Source: JANMEX01 sp031423755
GTDB taxonomy: Bacteria; Pseudomonadota; Alphaproteobacteria; Rhizobiales; Rhizobiaceae
NCBI GenBank assembly: GCA_031423755.1
Contig: JANPGC010000262.1
Location: forward strand, 1-6,018
Length of the DNA stretch: 6,018 nucleotides
Direction: 5' to 3'
Notes under the pieces: model-generated
Told to the model about the DNA's origin: nothing
The model's input: only the letters and a program-made list of their open reading frames with translations
Database searches by the model: none
Part shown: positions 1-5,981 of the stretch, piece by piece
How the letters are laid out: every line of letters begins with the position of its first letter
How positions within the stretch are numbered: the first letter of the stretch is position 1
Made by a program: the position numbers and the translations under genes

Positions 1-666
1 GTCAGAAACCTGCGCCACCACTGCCAGATCGTGTGTGATGTAAAGCGCAGCCAGATTATAGTCGCGGATGACTTTCTTGATGAGGGCCAGCACTTCGATT
101 TGCGTTGTCACGTCCAGCGCCGTCGTCGGCTCATCGAACACCATGATGTCCGGACGACAGGACATTGCCATTGCGGTCATGACGCGTTGCAATTGCCCGC
201 CTGAAACCTGATGCGGATAGCGATTGCCGATCGTTTCCGGATTTGGCAGGTCAAGCGCCTTGAAGAGCTCAATCGCCCACGCCTTGGCTTCCGCTTTGTT
301 CATCAGCCCGTGCTGGATTGGCATCTCGCAAACCTGGTCGAGAAGCGTGTGCGCCGGATTGAAGGAAGCAGCCGCGCTTTGTGCGATGTAGGCAATGTGC
401 TGGCCGCGCTGTTCGCGCCGCCCTTCACTGGACAGATCACGGATGGCAACGCCGTCAATCTCGATAACGCCACCGGTAATCCGGCATCCGGCGCGGGTGT
501 AGGCCATGGCGGCAATACCGATTGTCGATTTGCCCGCACCGCTTTCGCCGATCAGCCCCAGCACTTCGCCACGCTTGAGTTCAAGCGAGACATTGTTGAC
601 AAGGCAAAGGCCGCTGACGGACTCGACGCGCAAATCACGGATTTTAAGAACCTGTTCGACTGCCAT
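1..666 (-). CDS. Peptide-type ABC importer ATPase (DppD/OppD family), C-terminus beyond window
   Basis: Cytoplasmic ATPase that powers the importer encoded upstream. I translated the 222 residues present by hand; the frame is open to the left edge. All nucleotide-binding motifs are visible: Walker A GESGAGKST (40-48), Q-loop glutamine at 96, signature VSGGQ (154-158), Walker B ending in D178-E179, D-loop ALD (183-185) and H-loop H212. The Q-loop reads IAQSAAASFNP where most DppD/OppD proteins have FQDP followed by a similar SLNP. The ATG lies 2 bases after the stop of the second permease gene, with GGAG (675-678) 8 bases upstream, so the genes are cotranscribed and probably translationally coupled. 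Family members are about 320 residues, or about 550 when two ATPase domains are fused; the cut prevents telling which. The oligopeptide-type C-terminal domain is outside. Family assignment is firm; substrate is unknown. Confidence 0.95.
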   Translation of the reverse strand, partial: MAVEQVLKIRDLRVESVSGLCLVNNVSLELKRGEVLGLIGESGAGKSTIGIAAMAYTRAGCRITGGVIEIDGVAIRDLSSEGRREQRGQHIAYIAQSAAASFNPAHTLLDQVCEMPIQHGLMNKAEAKAWAIELFKALDLPNPETIGNRYPHQVSGGQLQRVMTAMAMSCRPDIMVFDEPTTALDVTTQIEVLALIKKVIRDYNLAALYITHDLAVVAQVSD

Positions 667-668
667 TT

Positions 669-1502
669 TTACATCTCCGCCGAGGCGCCGGAGGGACGCG
701 CGTTGATTGAAAGGATCCAGTCAACAATCAGATTGACGCCGATTGTCATCAACGCAATCATCGCTGCCGGATAAAGCGGGGCCGGAAGACCAAATGAAAT
801 GGCCTTGCCGTTTTCACGCACCATGCCGCCCCAGTCTGCAAATGGCGGCTGAATGCCAAGGCCGAGGAACGACAGACCGGCAACAAACAGGAAGTTGAAG
901 CAAAACCGCAAGCCGAATTCAGAAATCATTGGCGGCAAAACGTTGGGCAAGACTTCCCTACGCATCACCCACCAAAGGCCCTCGCCACGCAATTTTGCAG
1001 CTTCCACATATTCAAGCACGGCGATGTTCATTGAAACCGCGCGGGCCAGACGAAACACGCGCGTCGAATCGAGGATCGCAATGGTGATGATCAGCGTCGG
1101 AATGGATGATCCGAACATCGACAGAATGATCAGCGCAAACACCAGCAGCGGGATGGACAGCATGATGTCAACAATGCGCGACAGGATTTGATCGATCACA
1201 TTGCCGCCGGTGGACGCCAGCAGGCCAAGAGTGGTTCCGATCAGGAATGACAGCACCGTTGTCGCCAGGGCGATGCCGATGGTCATGCGTGCCCCGTAGA
1301 TGATGCGTGACATCATATCGCGACCGATTTGATCGGTGCCCATCCAAGATACCGACGATGCCGGAGCCCATGTGTCACCGACGGTCTCGGCCTGACTGTA
1401 AGGAGCGATCCATGGCGCGAAGATCGCAAGCAACACAAAGAACCCGACGATAGAAAGACCGACCCACGCCAGCCCGTTTGGCTTGTATCCAAATATGGTC
1501 AT
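669..1502 (-). CDS. Peptide-type ABC importer permease, DppC/OppC family
   Basis: Inner-membrane subunit that forms half of the translocation pore. It has 277 residues, slightly short for the family (about 280-300). A first membrane segment lies at about 12-34, and further hydrophobic segments at about 75-96, 112-143, 196-215 and 244-265. Family hallmarks are the GTDQIGRDMMSRIIYGAR block (55-72), the EAA coupling loop with EAAKLRGEG and LPN (167-187), which contacts the ATPase, and LSFLGLGIQPPFADWG (210-225). The ATG is 3 bases after the stop of the preceding permease gene and is preceded by a GGGCGGA purine stretch. The gene stops 2 bases before the ATPase start. The order B-type permease, C-type permease, ATPase is the standard one for Dpp/Opp/Nik importers. 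Nothing is broken or missing. Confidence 0.96.
   Translation of the reverse strand: MTIFGYKPNGLAWVGLSIVGFFVLLAIFAPWIAPYSQAETVGDTWAPASSVSWMGTDQIGRDMMSRIIYGARMTIGIALATTVLSFLIGTTLGLLASTGGNVIDQILSRIVDIMLSIPLLVFALIILSMFGSSIPTLIITIAILDSTRVFRLARAVSMNIAVLEYVEAAKLRGEGLWWVMRREVLPNVLPPMISEFGLRFCFNFLFVAGLSFLGLGIQPPFADWGGMVRENGKAISFGLPAPLYPAAMIALMTIGVNLIVDWILSINARPSGASAEM
675..678 (-). promoter_or_regulatory. Ribosome binding site of the ATPase gene inside the permease gene
   Basis: GGAG on the minus strand lies 8 bases before the ATG at 666 and within the last codons of the upstream permease gene. It supports the chosen ATPase start and suggests coupled translation. Confidence 0.6.
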
Positions 1503-1505
1503 GTC

Positions 1506-2462
1506 TTAATCCGCCCTTGAAGCTTTGCGCAGTCTTGGATTGGCCAATATCGCCAAAATGTCTGCAACCGTGTTGAGAATGATGAATGTCGCTGCAAACA
1601 GCAGCCCGCAGGCTTGCACCACGGGCAAATCACGCTTGGTGACACCGTCCACCATGTATTGGCCGACGCCCGGATAGACGAACACCACCTCGATGACGAC
1701 AACGCCAACGATAAGATAGGCAAGGTTGAGGGCGATGACGGAAATGATAGGCGCGGCGGCGTTTGGCAGCGCGTGTTTCATGATGACCCGTGATCGGGGC
1801 ATGCCCTTGAGGAACGCCATTTCAATATACGGCTGTGACATGATCGAAAGCACGGACGAGCGCGTCATGCGCAGCATGTGGGCAGCGACCAGGAATGTCA
1901 GCGTCAAAGCGGGAAGCGCGATTTTGTACAGTCTTTCACCAAAGCCCATGTCATCAAAAACCGTTGAAAGTGACGGGAACCAGCGAAGCTTGACCGCGAA
2001 AACCAAAATGAGCAGGTAAGCAATAAAGAACTCGGGGACCGAGATTGTCGCCAGTGACACGACGTTCGACCAGCGGTCCTGCCACTTGCCTTCATTGATT
2101 GCTGCGATAATGCCAAGGCCGACAGAAATCGGTACGGCGATCAACGCGGCAACACCGGCAAGAAACAGCGTGTTCTTGAATTTCTTCATCAGCTCCGGGA
2201 GTATTTCGCGCTTGTTGGTCATTGCCACGCCGAAATCACCCTGAATGGCACCGGAGAACCATTCGAAATACCGCACGTATGCAGGTCGGTCCAAGCCGAG
2301 CTCGATGCGAAACGCCGCAAGTGTTTCAGGTGTTGCGCCTTGGCCGAGCACGGCGGAAGCAACGTCACCCGGCAGAATTTCAGTGGCTGCAAAAATCAGA
2401 ACACTGACAGCCAGCAGCGACAAAATGCCGAGGGCGATCCGAGTTAGAATAAATTTCGTCAT
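1506..2462 (-). CDS. Peptide-type ABC importer permease, DppB/OppB family
   Basis: Inner-membrane partner of the DppC-type permease. Its 318 residues are the usual length for the family (about 305-340). The N-terminal membrane segment (about 8-28) is followed by the conserved periplasmic region with ILPGD (29-33), LGLDRP (55-60) and GDFG (75-78). Further membrane segments lie at about 98-121, 134-157, 181-198, 236-262 and 283-306. The EAA loop is visible as EMAFLKGMPRSRVIMKHALPN (214-234); its second position is Met rather than Ala, a mild variation. VFVYPGVGQYMVDGV (260-274) is typical of the B-type subunit. The start is supported by AGGGGG 7 bases upstream of the ATG. The gene lies 45 bases after the binding-protein gene and 3 bases before the next permease. 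The specific substrate cannot be deduced. Confidence 0.96.
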   Translation of the reverse strand: MTKFILTRIALGILSLLAVSVLIFAATEILPGDVASAVLGQGATPETLAAFRIELGLDRPAYVRYFEWFSGAIQGDFGVAMTNKREILPELMKKFKNTLFLAGVAALIAVPISVGLGIIAAINEGKWQDRWSNVVSLATISVPEFFIAYLLILVFAVKLRWFPSLSTVFDDMGFGERLYKIALPALTLTFLVAAHMLRMTRSSVLSIMSQPYIEMAFLKGMPRSRVIMKHALPNAAAPIISVIALNLAYLIVGVVVIEVVFVYPGVGQYMVDGVTKRDLPVVQACGLLFAATFIILNTVADILAILANPRLRKASRAD

Positions 2463-2500
2463 CAGATCGCCCCCTGGCTTGTTTCGTTTATCTCAATCTG
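2463..2500 (-). promoter_or_regulatory. Possible intercistronic hairpin with the permease ribosome binding site in its loop
   Basis: On the minus strand CAGATTG (2500-2494) can pair with CGATCTG (2469-2463): seven pairs, one of them G-T. The 24-base loop contains the AGGGGG ribosome binding site (2475-2470), and the 3' arm ends directly at the permease ATG. Known importer operons often make more binding protein than permease by means of an intercistronic structure; such a role here is inference, and the stem is weak. Confidence 0.35.
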
Positions 2501-2507
2501 CTGATTC

Positions 2508-4124
2508 TCAAGCGAACCAGCCCTTTTCCGCCATGCGGTTGTCGTTCATGTCGTAACGGGAATGCGGCGCGTTACCCATCACGTTTTTGGCGTAGCCATC
2601 CAGGTAGTCGGTGATGGCAAAGCAGATCATGCCGCCGTCTTCCGAAATGAGTTCCTGCGCCTTGTTATACTGTTCCTTGCGCTTGGCATCGTCGAGTTCC
2701 ACACGAGCCTCGGTGATGAGCTTCTGGAAGTCGGCATTGACCCACTTGCTATCGTTCCAGGCTGCCGGTGCACCGCTTTCGTCGGCGCCATAGACCTGCG
2801 TGAGCGAAGCATCCGCAGACATGCGGCGGCCCCAATACACGGCGCAGAACGGCACTTTGAGCCAGACATTGTCCCAATATCCATCGCCGGAGACCTTGTT
2901 GACGGTCAGCTCAACGCCGGCCTTCTTCAAGGATTCCTGATAGATCTGGGCGCAGTCAACTGCGGTTGACCATGCACCTTCCGACGTCTGCAACTCGACC
3001 TTCGTTCCGGCTGCAAGACCGGCGGCCTTGAAGTGGAACGCTGCCTTGTCAGGATCGTAAGCGCGCTGCGGCATGACGCTGTTGTAGTATGGGTTCAGTG
3101 CATCAAGCGTATGATCGTTGCCCGGGACGGCATAGCCATTGTACACCTGCTTGATGATCGCTTCACGGTCGATGCCGTATTTCAAAGCAAGGCGAAGATC
3201 CTTGTTGGTGAACGGATCAGACAAGACCTGCGAGACAAAGCAGAAGCGGTTGCCTGTGCCCTTGGTGCGGGTGATGTTGAGGTTCGGATCCTTCATCAGA
3301 AGGTCAACCGTGCGCGCATCCATGCGGTTGGCTGCATGAATTTCGCCTGACTGCAGCGCGGCGGTGCGTGCTGCAACGTCCTGAATGTTGCGGATTTCCA
3401 CAGTGTCGAAATTTGCGCGGCCCGGCTTCCAGTAGTCGCCGCGGTTCTTGAATACGAGGCGCACGCCCGGCTCGAACGATTCCAGCGTGTATGCGCCGGT
3501 GCCGATCAGCTTGTTCCAGTCGGTGAAATCCTTTGGAACAACAATGACGTGGTAGTCGCCCAGAAGGTACGGGAAGTCGGCATTGCCGGACTTGAGCGTG
3601 ATGGCGATTTCGGTTGGCGACAGGGCCTTGATGTCGGCAATCGGCTCAAGAATGCTCTTGGCAGGCGACTTGGACTCTGCAGTGCGGTGATAGCCGATCG
3701 AATAGAGAATGTCGTCTGCGTCAAGCGTCTTGCCGTTGGAGAAGGTGACGCCCTGACGGACCTTGAAGATCCATTCGACAGCGCCGGGCTTGGCTTCCCA
3801 GCTTTCAAACAGTTCGCCGCGCGGAACGCCCGTTTCGTCAAATTCGACGAGATTGTTGCAGACCGCCAGCGAGGCCGCGATCATGACCGAGTCGGCGTAG
3901 GTGGATGGATCAAGCGAGTCGGAGGCCGAACCGCCTTCCATGCCGATGATGAAGTTGCCGCCCTTCTTTGGCTCATCCGCGTGGGCGGAAGTCGTCCAGA
4001 GCATGTTGGCTGCAGGGATTGTCAGGCCGGCAAGCGCTGCCAGCTGGAGGAAGTCGCGGCGCGAAACCTGGCTCCTGGCAGCAAGCTTCTCGGCAAGTTT
4101 CAGTTTTTGTTCAAAGTCGTTCAT
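2508..4124 (-). CDS. Tat-exported family 5 solute-binding protein of the peptide-type ABC importer
   Basis: Periplasmic receptor that captures the substrate and delivers it to the two permeases. From the chosen start it has 538 residues, normal for the SBP_bac_5 family. The N-terminus carries a twin-arginine signal, SRRDFLQ (21-27), then a hydrophobic stretch (28-43) and an AHA cleavage site ending at 49; export would be folded, by Tat. Family features include ESWEAKPGAVEWIFKVRQGV (108-127), FSNGKTLDADD (128-138), GTGAY (208-212) and KYGIDREAI (315-323). There is no lipobox cysteine, so it should be soluble in the periplasm. The ATG at 4124 has GGGAG (4135-4139) 10 bases upstream. The frame stays open upstream to an ATG at 4355, but that would bury the Tat motif about 98 residues in and start upstream of the likely promoter. 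Dipeptide, oligopeptide, opine or nickel binding cannot be told apart. Confidence 0.95.
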   Translation of the reverse strand: MNDFEQKLKLAEKLAARSQVSRRDFLQLAALAGLTIPAANMLWTTSAHADEPKKGGNFIIGMEGGSASDSLDPSTYADSVMIAASLAVCNNLVEFDETGVPRGELFESWEAKPGAVEWIFKVRQGVTFSNGKTLDADDILYSIGYHRTAESKSPAKSILEPIADIKALSPTEIAITLKSGNADFPYLLGDYHVIVVPKDFTDWNKLIGTGAYTLESFEPGVRLVFKNRGDYWKPGRANFDTVEIRNIQDVAARTAALQSGEIHAANRMDARTVDLLMKDPNLNITRTKGTGNRFCFVSQVLSDPFTNKDLRLALKYGIDREAIIKQVYNGYAVPGNDHTLDALNPYYNSVMPQRAYDPDKAAFHFKAAGLAAGTKVELQTSEGAWSTAVDCAQIYQESLKKAGVELTVNKVSGDGYWDNVWLKVPFCAVYWGRRMSADASLTQVYGADESGAPAAWNDSKWVNADFQKLITEARVELDDAKRKEQYNKAQELISEDGGMICFAITDYLDGYAKNVMGNAPHSRYDMNDNRMAEKGWFA

Positions 4125-4134
4125 AGACAGAGTG

Positions 4135-4139
4135 CTCCC
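4135..4139 (-). promoter_or_regulatory. Ribosome binding site that decides the binding-protein start
   Basis: GGGAG on the minus strand is 10 bases before the ATG at 4124. It favours this start over the open upstream extension and agrees with the position of the Tat signal. Confidence 0.65.
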
Positions 4140-4147
4140 ATTTTTTG

Positions 4148-4179
4148 GCCGGTACCGCATTGCAATACAGATGACCGGC
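4148..4179. promoter_or_regulatory. Inverted repeat GCCGGT-N20-ACCGGC overlapping the importer promoter
   Basis: GCCGGT (4148-4153) and ACCGGC (4174-4179) form perfect 6-base arms around the -10 box. One arm covers the expected transcription start and the other lies in the promoter spacer. Between them is a perfect 8-base palindrome, ATTGCAAT (4159-4166), which itself overlaps the -10 box. The placement would suit a repressor site. Arms this short can arise by chance, and no regulator gene is present in the window. Confidence 0.35.
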
Positions 4180-4187
4180 ACTGTCAA
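4159..4187 (-). promoter_or_regulatory. Sigma70-like promoter of the importer operon
   Basis: On the minus strand a perfect -35 box, TTGACA (4187-4182), is followed after exactly 17 bases by TGCAAT (4164-4159), matching 4 of 6 bases of the -10 consensus. Transcription would begin near 4151, giving a leader of roughly 27 bases before the ATG at 4124 that includes the GGGAG site. It is the best promoter match I found in the gap and is oriented correctly. The start point is a prediction. Confidence 0.6.
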
Positions 4188-4210
4188 CAAATCATTGGGA
4201 AGTGCAGCCG

Positions 4211-4228
4211 CTTCACGACATGGTGAAG
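4211..4228. promoter_or_regulatory. 18-base inverted repeat upstream of the importer promoter
   Basis: CTTCAC (4211-4216) and GTGAAG (4223-4228) are perfect 6-base arms separated by GACATG. The element is centred about 70 bases upstream of the predicted transcription start, where activators often bind. The regulator family is not recognisable from the sequence. Confidence 0.35.
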
Positions 4229-4491
4229 TTTTCGGCCTTTGTCCCCAATGGACGAGCGCCCTCAAATTCTTGGACCGGATCAGAACACGGAAGCGTCTCG
4301 TCCGGCATCTCTTTATGGCGCTTTGTATCCCCGCGCCTTTTGTATATTCCCGCAAACTTCAGGCAGGCTGCCCATAGGTAAAACCAAACGGAGATCAGGC
4401 CAAACTTGCTGCCCTGTGGCGACATTGAATGTGAGAATTGCGACGTTGGCGTCGTTTGCGCGATTTAGCTTGCGCCCTTGCGTCAAAAGCG

Positions 4492-4779
4492 TCAGCGCGG
4501 CCTGTCCGAATGGCCAAGATCACGCTCCGGCCAGACCACGTCGCGGACTTTCTGTTTGAGGACCTTTGCCTCCGGGAATCCACCGTCAGTCTTGCGGTCC
4601 CAGATGGGTGTGCCATTTGCCGATATCTCGAATATCCCACCCGTGCCGGGAATAAGCGTGACCTCGGCAAGGTCTTGCCCGAAAGTTTGCAACAGCTCCT
4701 GCGCCATCCATGCCGCGCGCAGCATCCAGTTGCATTGCGTGCAGTAGACAATGGTGATGCGCGGTTTGGCTTGCGTCAT
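4492..4779 (-). CDS. SelT/SelW/SelH (Rdx) family protein, cysteine form
   Basis: Small, probably cytoplasmic thioredoxin-fold protein of 95 residues, the usual size for the bacterial family. The redox motif is C13-T-Q-C16 in the context IVYCTQCNWMLRAAWMAQEL, right after the first beta strand. In selenoprotein relatives the second position of this motif is selenocysteine; here it is an ordinary cysteine, so no selenium machinery is needed. Also visible are PGTGGIFEI (44-52), IWDRKTDGGFP (59-69) and the family C-terminal block RDLGHSD (86-92). There is no signal peptide or membrane segment. The ATG at 4779 has GGGA (4790-4793) 10 bases upstream, a modest site. The biochemical role of bacterial members is not settled; thiol redox or glutathione-linked chemistry is usually proposed. 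It is divergent from the aldo/keto reductase gene across 75 bases, so coregulation is possible but unproven. Confidence 0.9.
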   Translation of the reverse strand: MTQAKPRITIVYCTQCNWMLRAAWMAQELLQTFGQDLAEVTLIPGTGGIFEISANGTPIWDRKTDGGFPEAKVLKQKVRDVVWPERDLGHSDRPR

Positions 4780-4854
4780 TTAGTTGAATTCCCGTCTGGA
4801 CAAAACCGGAAAGGATGACCAGTTTCCGCCACGGGAAAATGGAAGCACATTCTG
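4780..4854. promoter_or_regulatory. Divergent intergenic region between the Rdx gene and the reductase gene
   Basis: These 75 bases must hold the 5' leaders, and probably promoter parts, for both genes. I see the ribosome binding sites GGGA (minus, 4790-4793) and GGAAG (plus, 4841-4845), but no pair of -35 and -10 boxes good enough to call on either strand. Promoters may overlap or lie inside the opposite gene. Confidence 0.4.
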
Positions 4855-5910
4855 ATGGAAAAACGCAAGCTTGGCACGACCGGCGTCGATGTCTCTTTGA
4901 TCTGCCTCGGCACCATGACATACGGCGAGCAAAATACCGAAGCTGAGGGCCATGCCCAAATGGACCGGGCGGTGGATGCTGGCGTCAATTTTTTCGACAC
5001 TGCTGAACTCTACGCCATCCCGCCCAAGCCTGAAACGCAAGGGCGCACCGAAGAGATCATCGGCACATGGTTTCAAGCGCGCAAGGACCGGTCGGACATT
5101 ATCCTCGCCTCCAAGGTTGTCGGGCGTTCGGGCATGACATGGTTCCGCGACGACAAGTCCCAATCGAGGCTGACGCGCGCACAAATGACCGAGGCGCTGG
5201 ACAAGAGTTTGAAACGTCTGAACACGGACTACATTGATCTTTACCAGATCCATTTCCCGGAGCGCCCGGTGCCGTGGGGCTCGACACCCACCAATTTCCG
5301 CGCCAGTGCGTTCAAGCCGCTCAGCGACGAGACCAGCATTGCCGAGCAGCTCGATGTGCTGGACGGCTTTGTCAAATCCGGAAAGGTGCGCTGGATTGGC
5401 CTTTCCAATGAAAGCCCGTGGGGCATGATGAAGTTCCTGGCTGAAAGCGACAGGCTCGGCCTTGCCCGCATCCAGTCGGTTCAGAACGCCTATAGTCTGG
5501 TCAACCGCATTTATGAGACCGGCTCTGCGGAAATCACCATGCGCGAGAACGTGTCGCTGTTGGCCTACTCGCCGCTGGGACAAGGTTACCTCACCGGTAA
5601 ATACCGCAACGGCGCTTTGCCGGCCGGCGCGCGCAAGACGCTTTTCAACCGGCTGCAGCGCTATGAGACGCCGGGATCAGACGTCGCCTATGAAGCCTAT
5701 TTCGCGCTGGCTGCCGAACTTGGCATTTCGCCGGCCACGCTGGCGCTGGCCTTCGTCAACTCGCGCCCGTTCCTGACATCCAACATCATCGGCGCAACGA
5801 CCATACCGCAGTTGGAGGAATGTCTGGCCTCGGCGGATGTGACGCTGTCAGGGGAAGCACTGGCAAAGATTGACGCTATTCATCAGTTGCATATGAATCC
5901 GTGTCCCTAA
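4855..5910 (+). CDS. tas: Tas-like NADPH-dependent aldo/keto reductase
   Basis: Cytoplasmic oxidoreductase of the aldo/keto reductase superfamily, expected to reduce carbonyl compounds with NADPH. It has 351 residues, close to the E. coli Tas protein (346). The full catalytic tetrad is visible: D48 (FFDTAELY), Y53, K87 (LASKVVG) and H133 (YQIHFPER). Strong Tas-type signatures are LGTMTYGEQNTEAEGHAQMD (18-37), PPKPETQGRTE (56-66), LKRLNTDYIDLYQ (119-131) and, near the end, NIIGATTIPQLEE, where the cofactor phosphate is normally bound. The ATG is preceded by GGAAG (4841-4845) with 9 bases between. The gene is complete and ends in TAA. E. coli Tas was found through complementation of a tyrosine auxotroph, but its natural substrate is unclear, so no precise substrate is claimed here. 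The symbol is by similarity recalled from memory. Confidence 0.93.
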   Translation: MEKRKLGTTGVDVSLICLGTMTYGEQNTEAEGHAQMDRAVDAGVNFFDTAELYAIPPKPETQGRTEEIIGTWFQARKDRSDIILASKVVGRSGMTWFRDDKSQSRLTRAQMTEALDKSLKRLNTDYIDLYQIHFPERPVPWGSTPTNFRASAFKPLSDETSIAEQLDVLDGFVKSGKVRWIGLSNESPWGMMKFLAESDRLGLARIQSVQNAYSLVNRIYETGSAEITMRENVSLLAYSPLGQGYLTGKYRNGALPAGARKTLFNRLQRYETPGSDVAYEAYFALAAELGISPATLALAFVNSRPFLTSNIIGATTIPQLEECLASADVTLSGEALAKIDAIHQLHMNPCP

Positions 5911-5981
5911 GCGGATAATCTGCGGACTTCGGCGCTGCTCCTCATCCAGCCATCGACTGCCTTTTTGACTGTCCCTCACCT
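5911..5981. other. Spacer after the reductase gene
   Basis: Non-coding stretch between the reductase stop and the double palindrome. Apart from a near-direct repeat, GCGGAT and TGCGGA, at its start and a TTTTT at 5962-5966 without a stem before it, nothing is recognisable. Confidence 0.4.

Larger units (their letters stand above)
4125..4491. other. Non-coding region between the Rdx gene and the importer operon
   Basis: This 367-base stretch has no convincing gene. Several reading frames stay open, but none has a ribosome binding site together with a recognisable protein. It holds the importer promoter and the repeats described separately. It also has a longer possible stem in which GGACGAG (4250-4256) pairs with CTCGTCC (4297-4303); three further pairs form if one T is bulged out. 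Near the Rdx gene end there is a small hairpin, CGACG-TTGG-CGTCG (4441-4454). Immediately past that gene's stop, GCGTC occurs twice separated by AAAA (4480-4493). Confidence 0.6.

Noticed and set aside
211..774. Open frame of 187 codons on the plus strand
   Set aside because: It lies opposite the ATPase gene, whose Walker, Q-loop, signature and H-loop motifs are all intact.
3549..4226. Open frame of 225 codons on the plus strand across the start of the binding-protein gene
   Set aside because: It is antisense to a clear family 5 binding protein with a Tat signal; the composition is that of a complementary-strand shadow.
4125..4355. 77-residue upstream extension of the binding protein from an ATG at 4355
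   Set aside because: It would place the Tat motif far from the N-terminus, lies across the best promoter, and the internal ATG has a better ribosome binding site.
4213..4425. 70-codon frame on the minus strand in the non-coding gap
   Set aside because: There is no ribosome binding site before the ATG, no recognisable protein, and it overlaps the inverted repeats.
4441..4454. Hairpin CGACG-TTGG-CGTCG as a terminator of the Rdx gene
   Set aside because: On the minus strand it is not followed by a T-run, and the stem is only five pairs, so a terminator call is not supported.
4239..4559. 106-codon frame on the plus strand spanning the gap and the end of the Rdx gene
   Set aside because: It runs antisense into the Rdx gene, has no ribosome binding site that I can see, and its translation resembles no known family.
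4780..5583. Open frame of 267 codons on the minus strand, opposite the reductase gene
   Set aside because: It is antisense to a well-supported reductase and its translation shows no recognisable domain; it is a codon-bias shadow.
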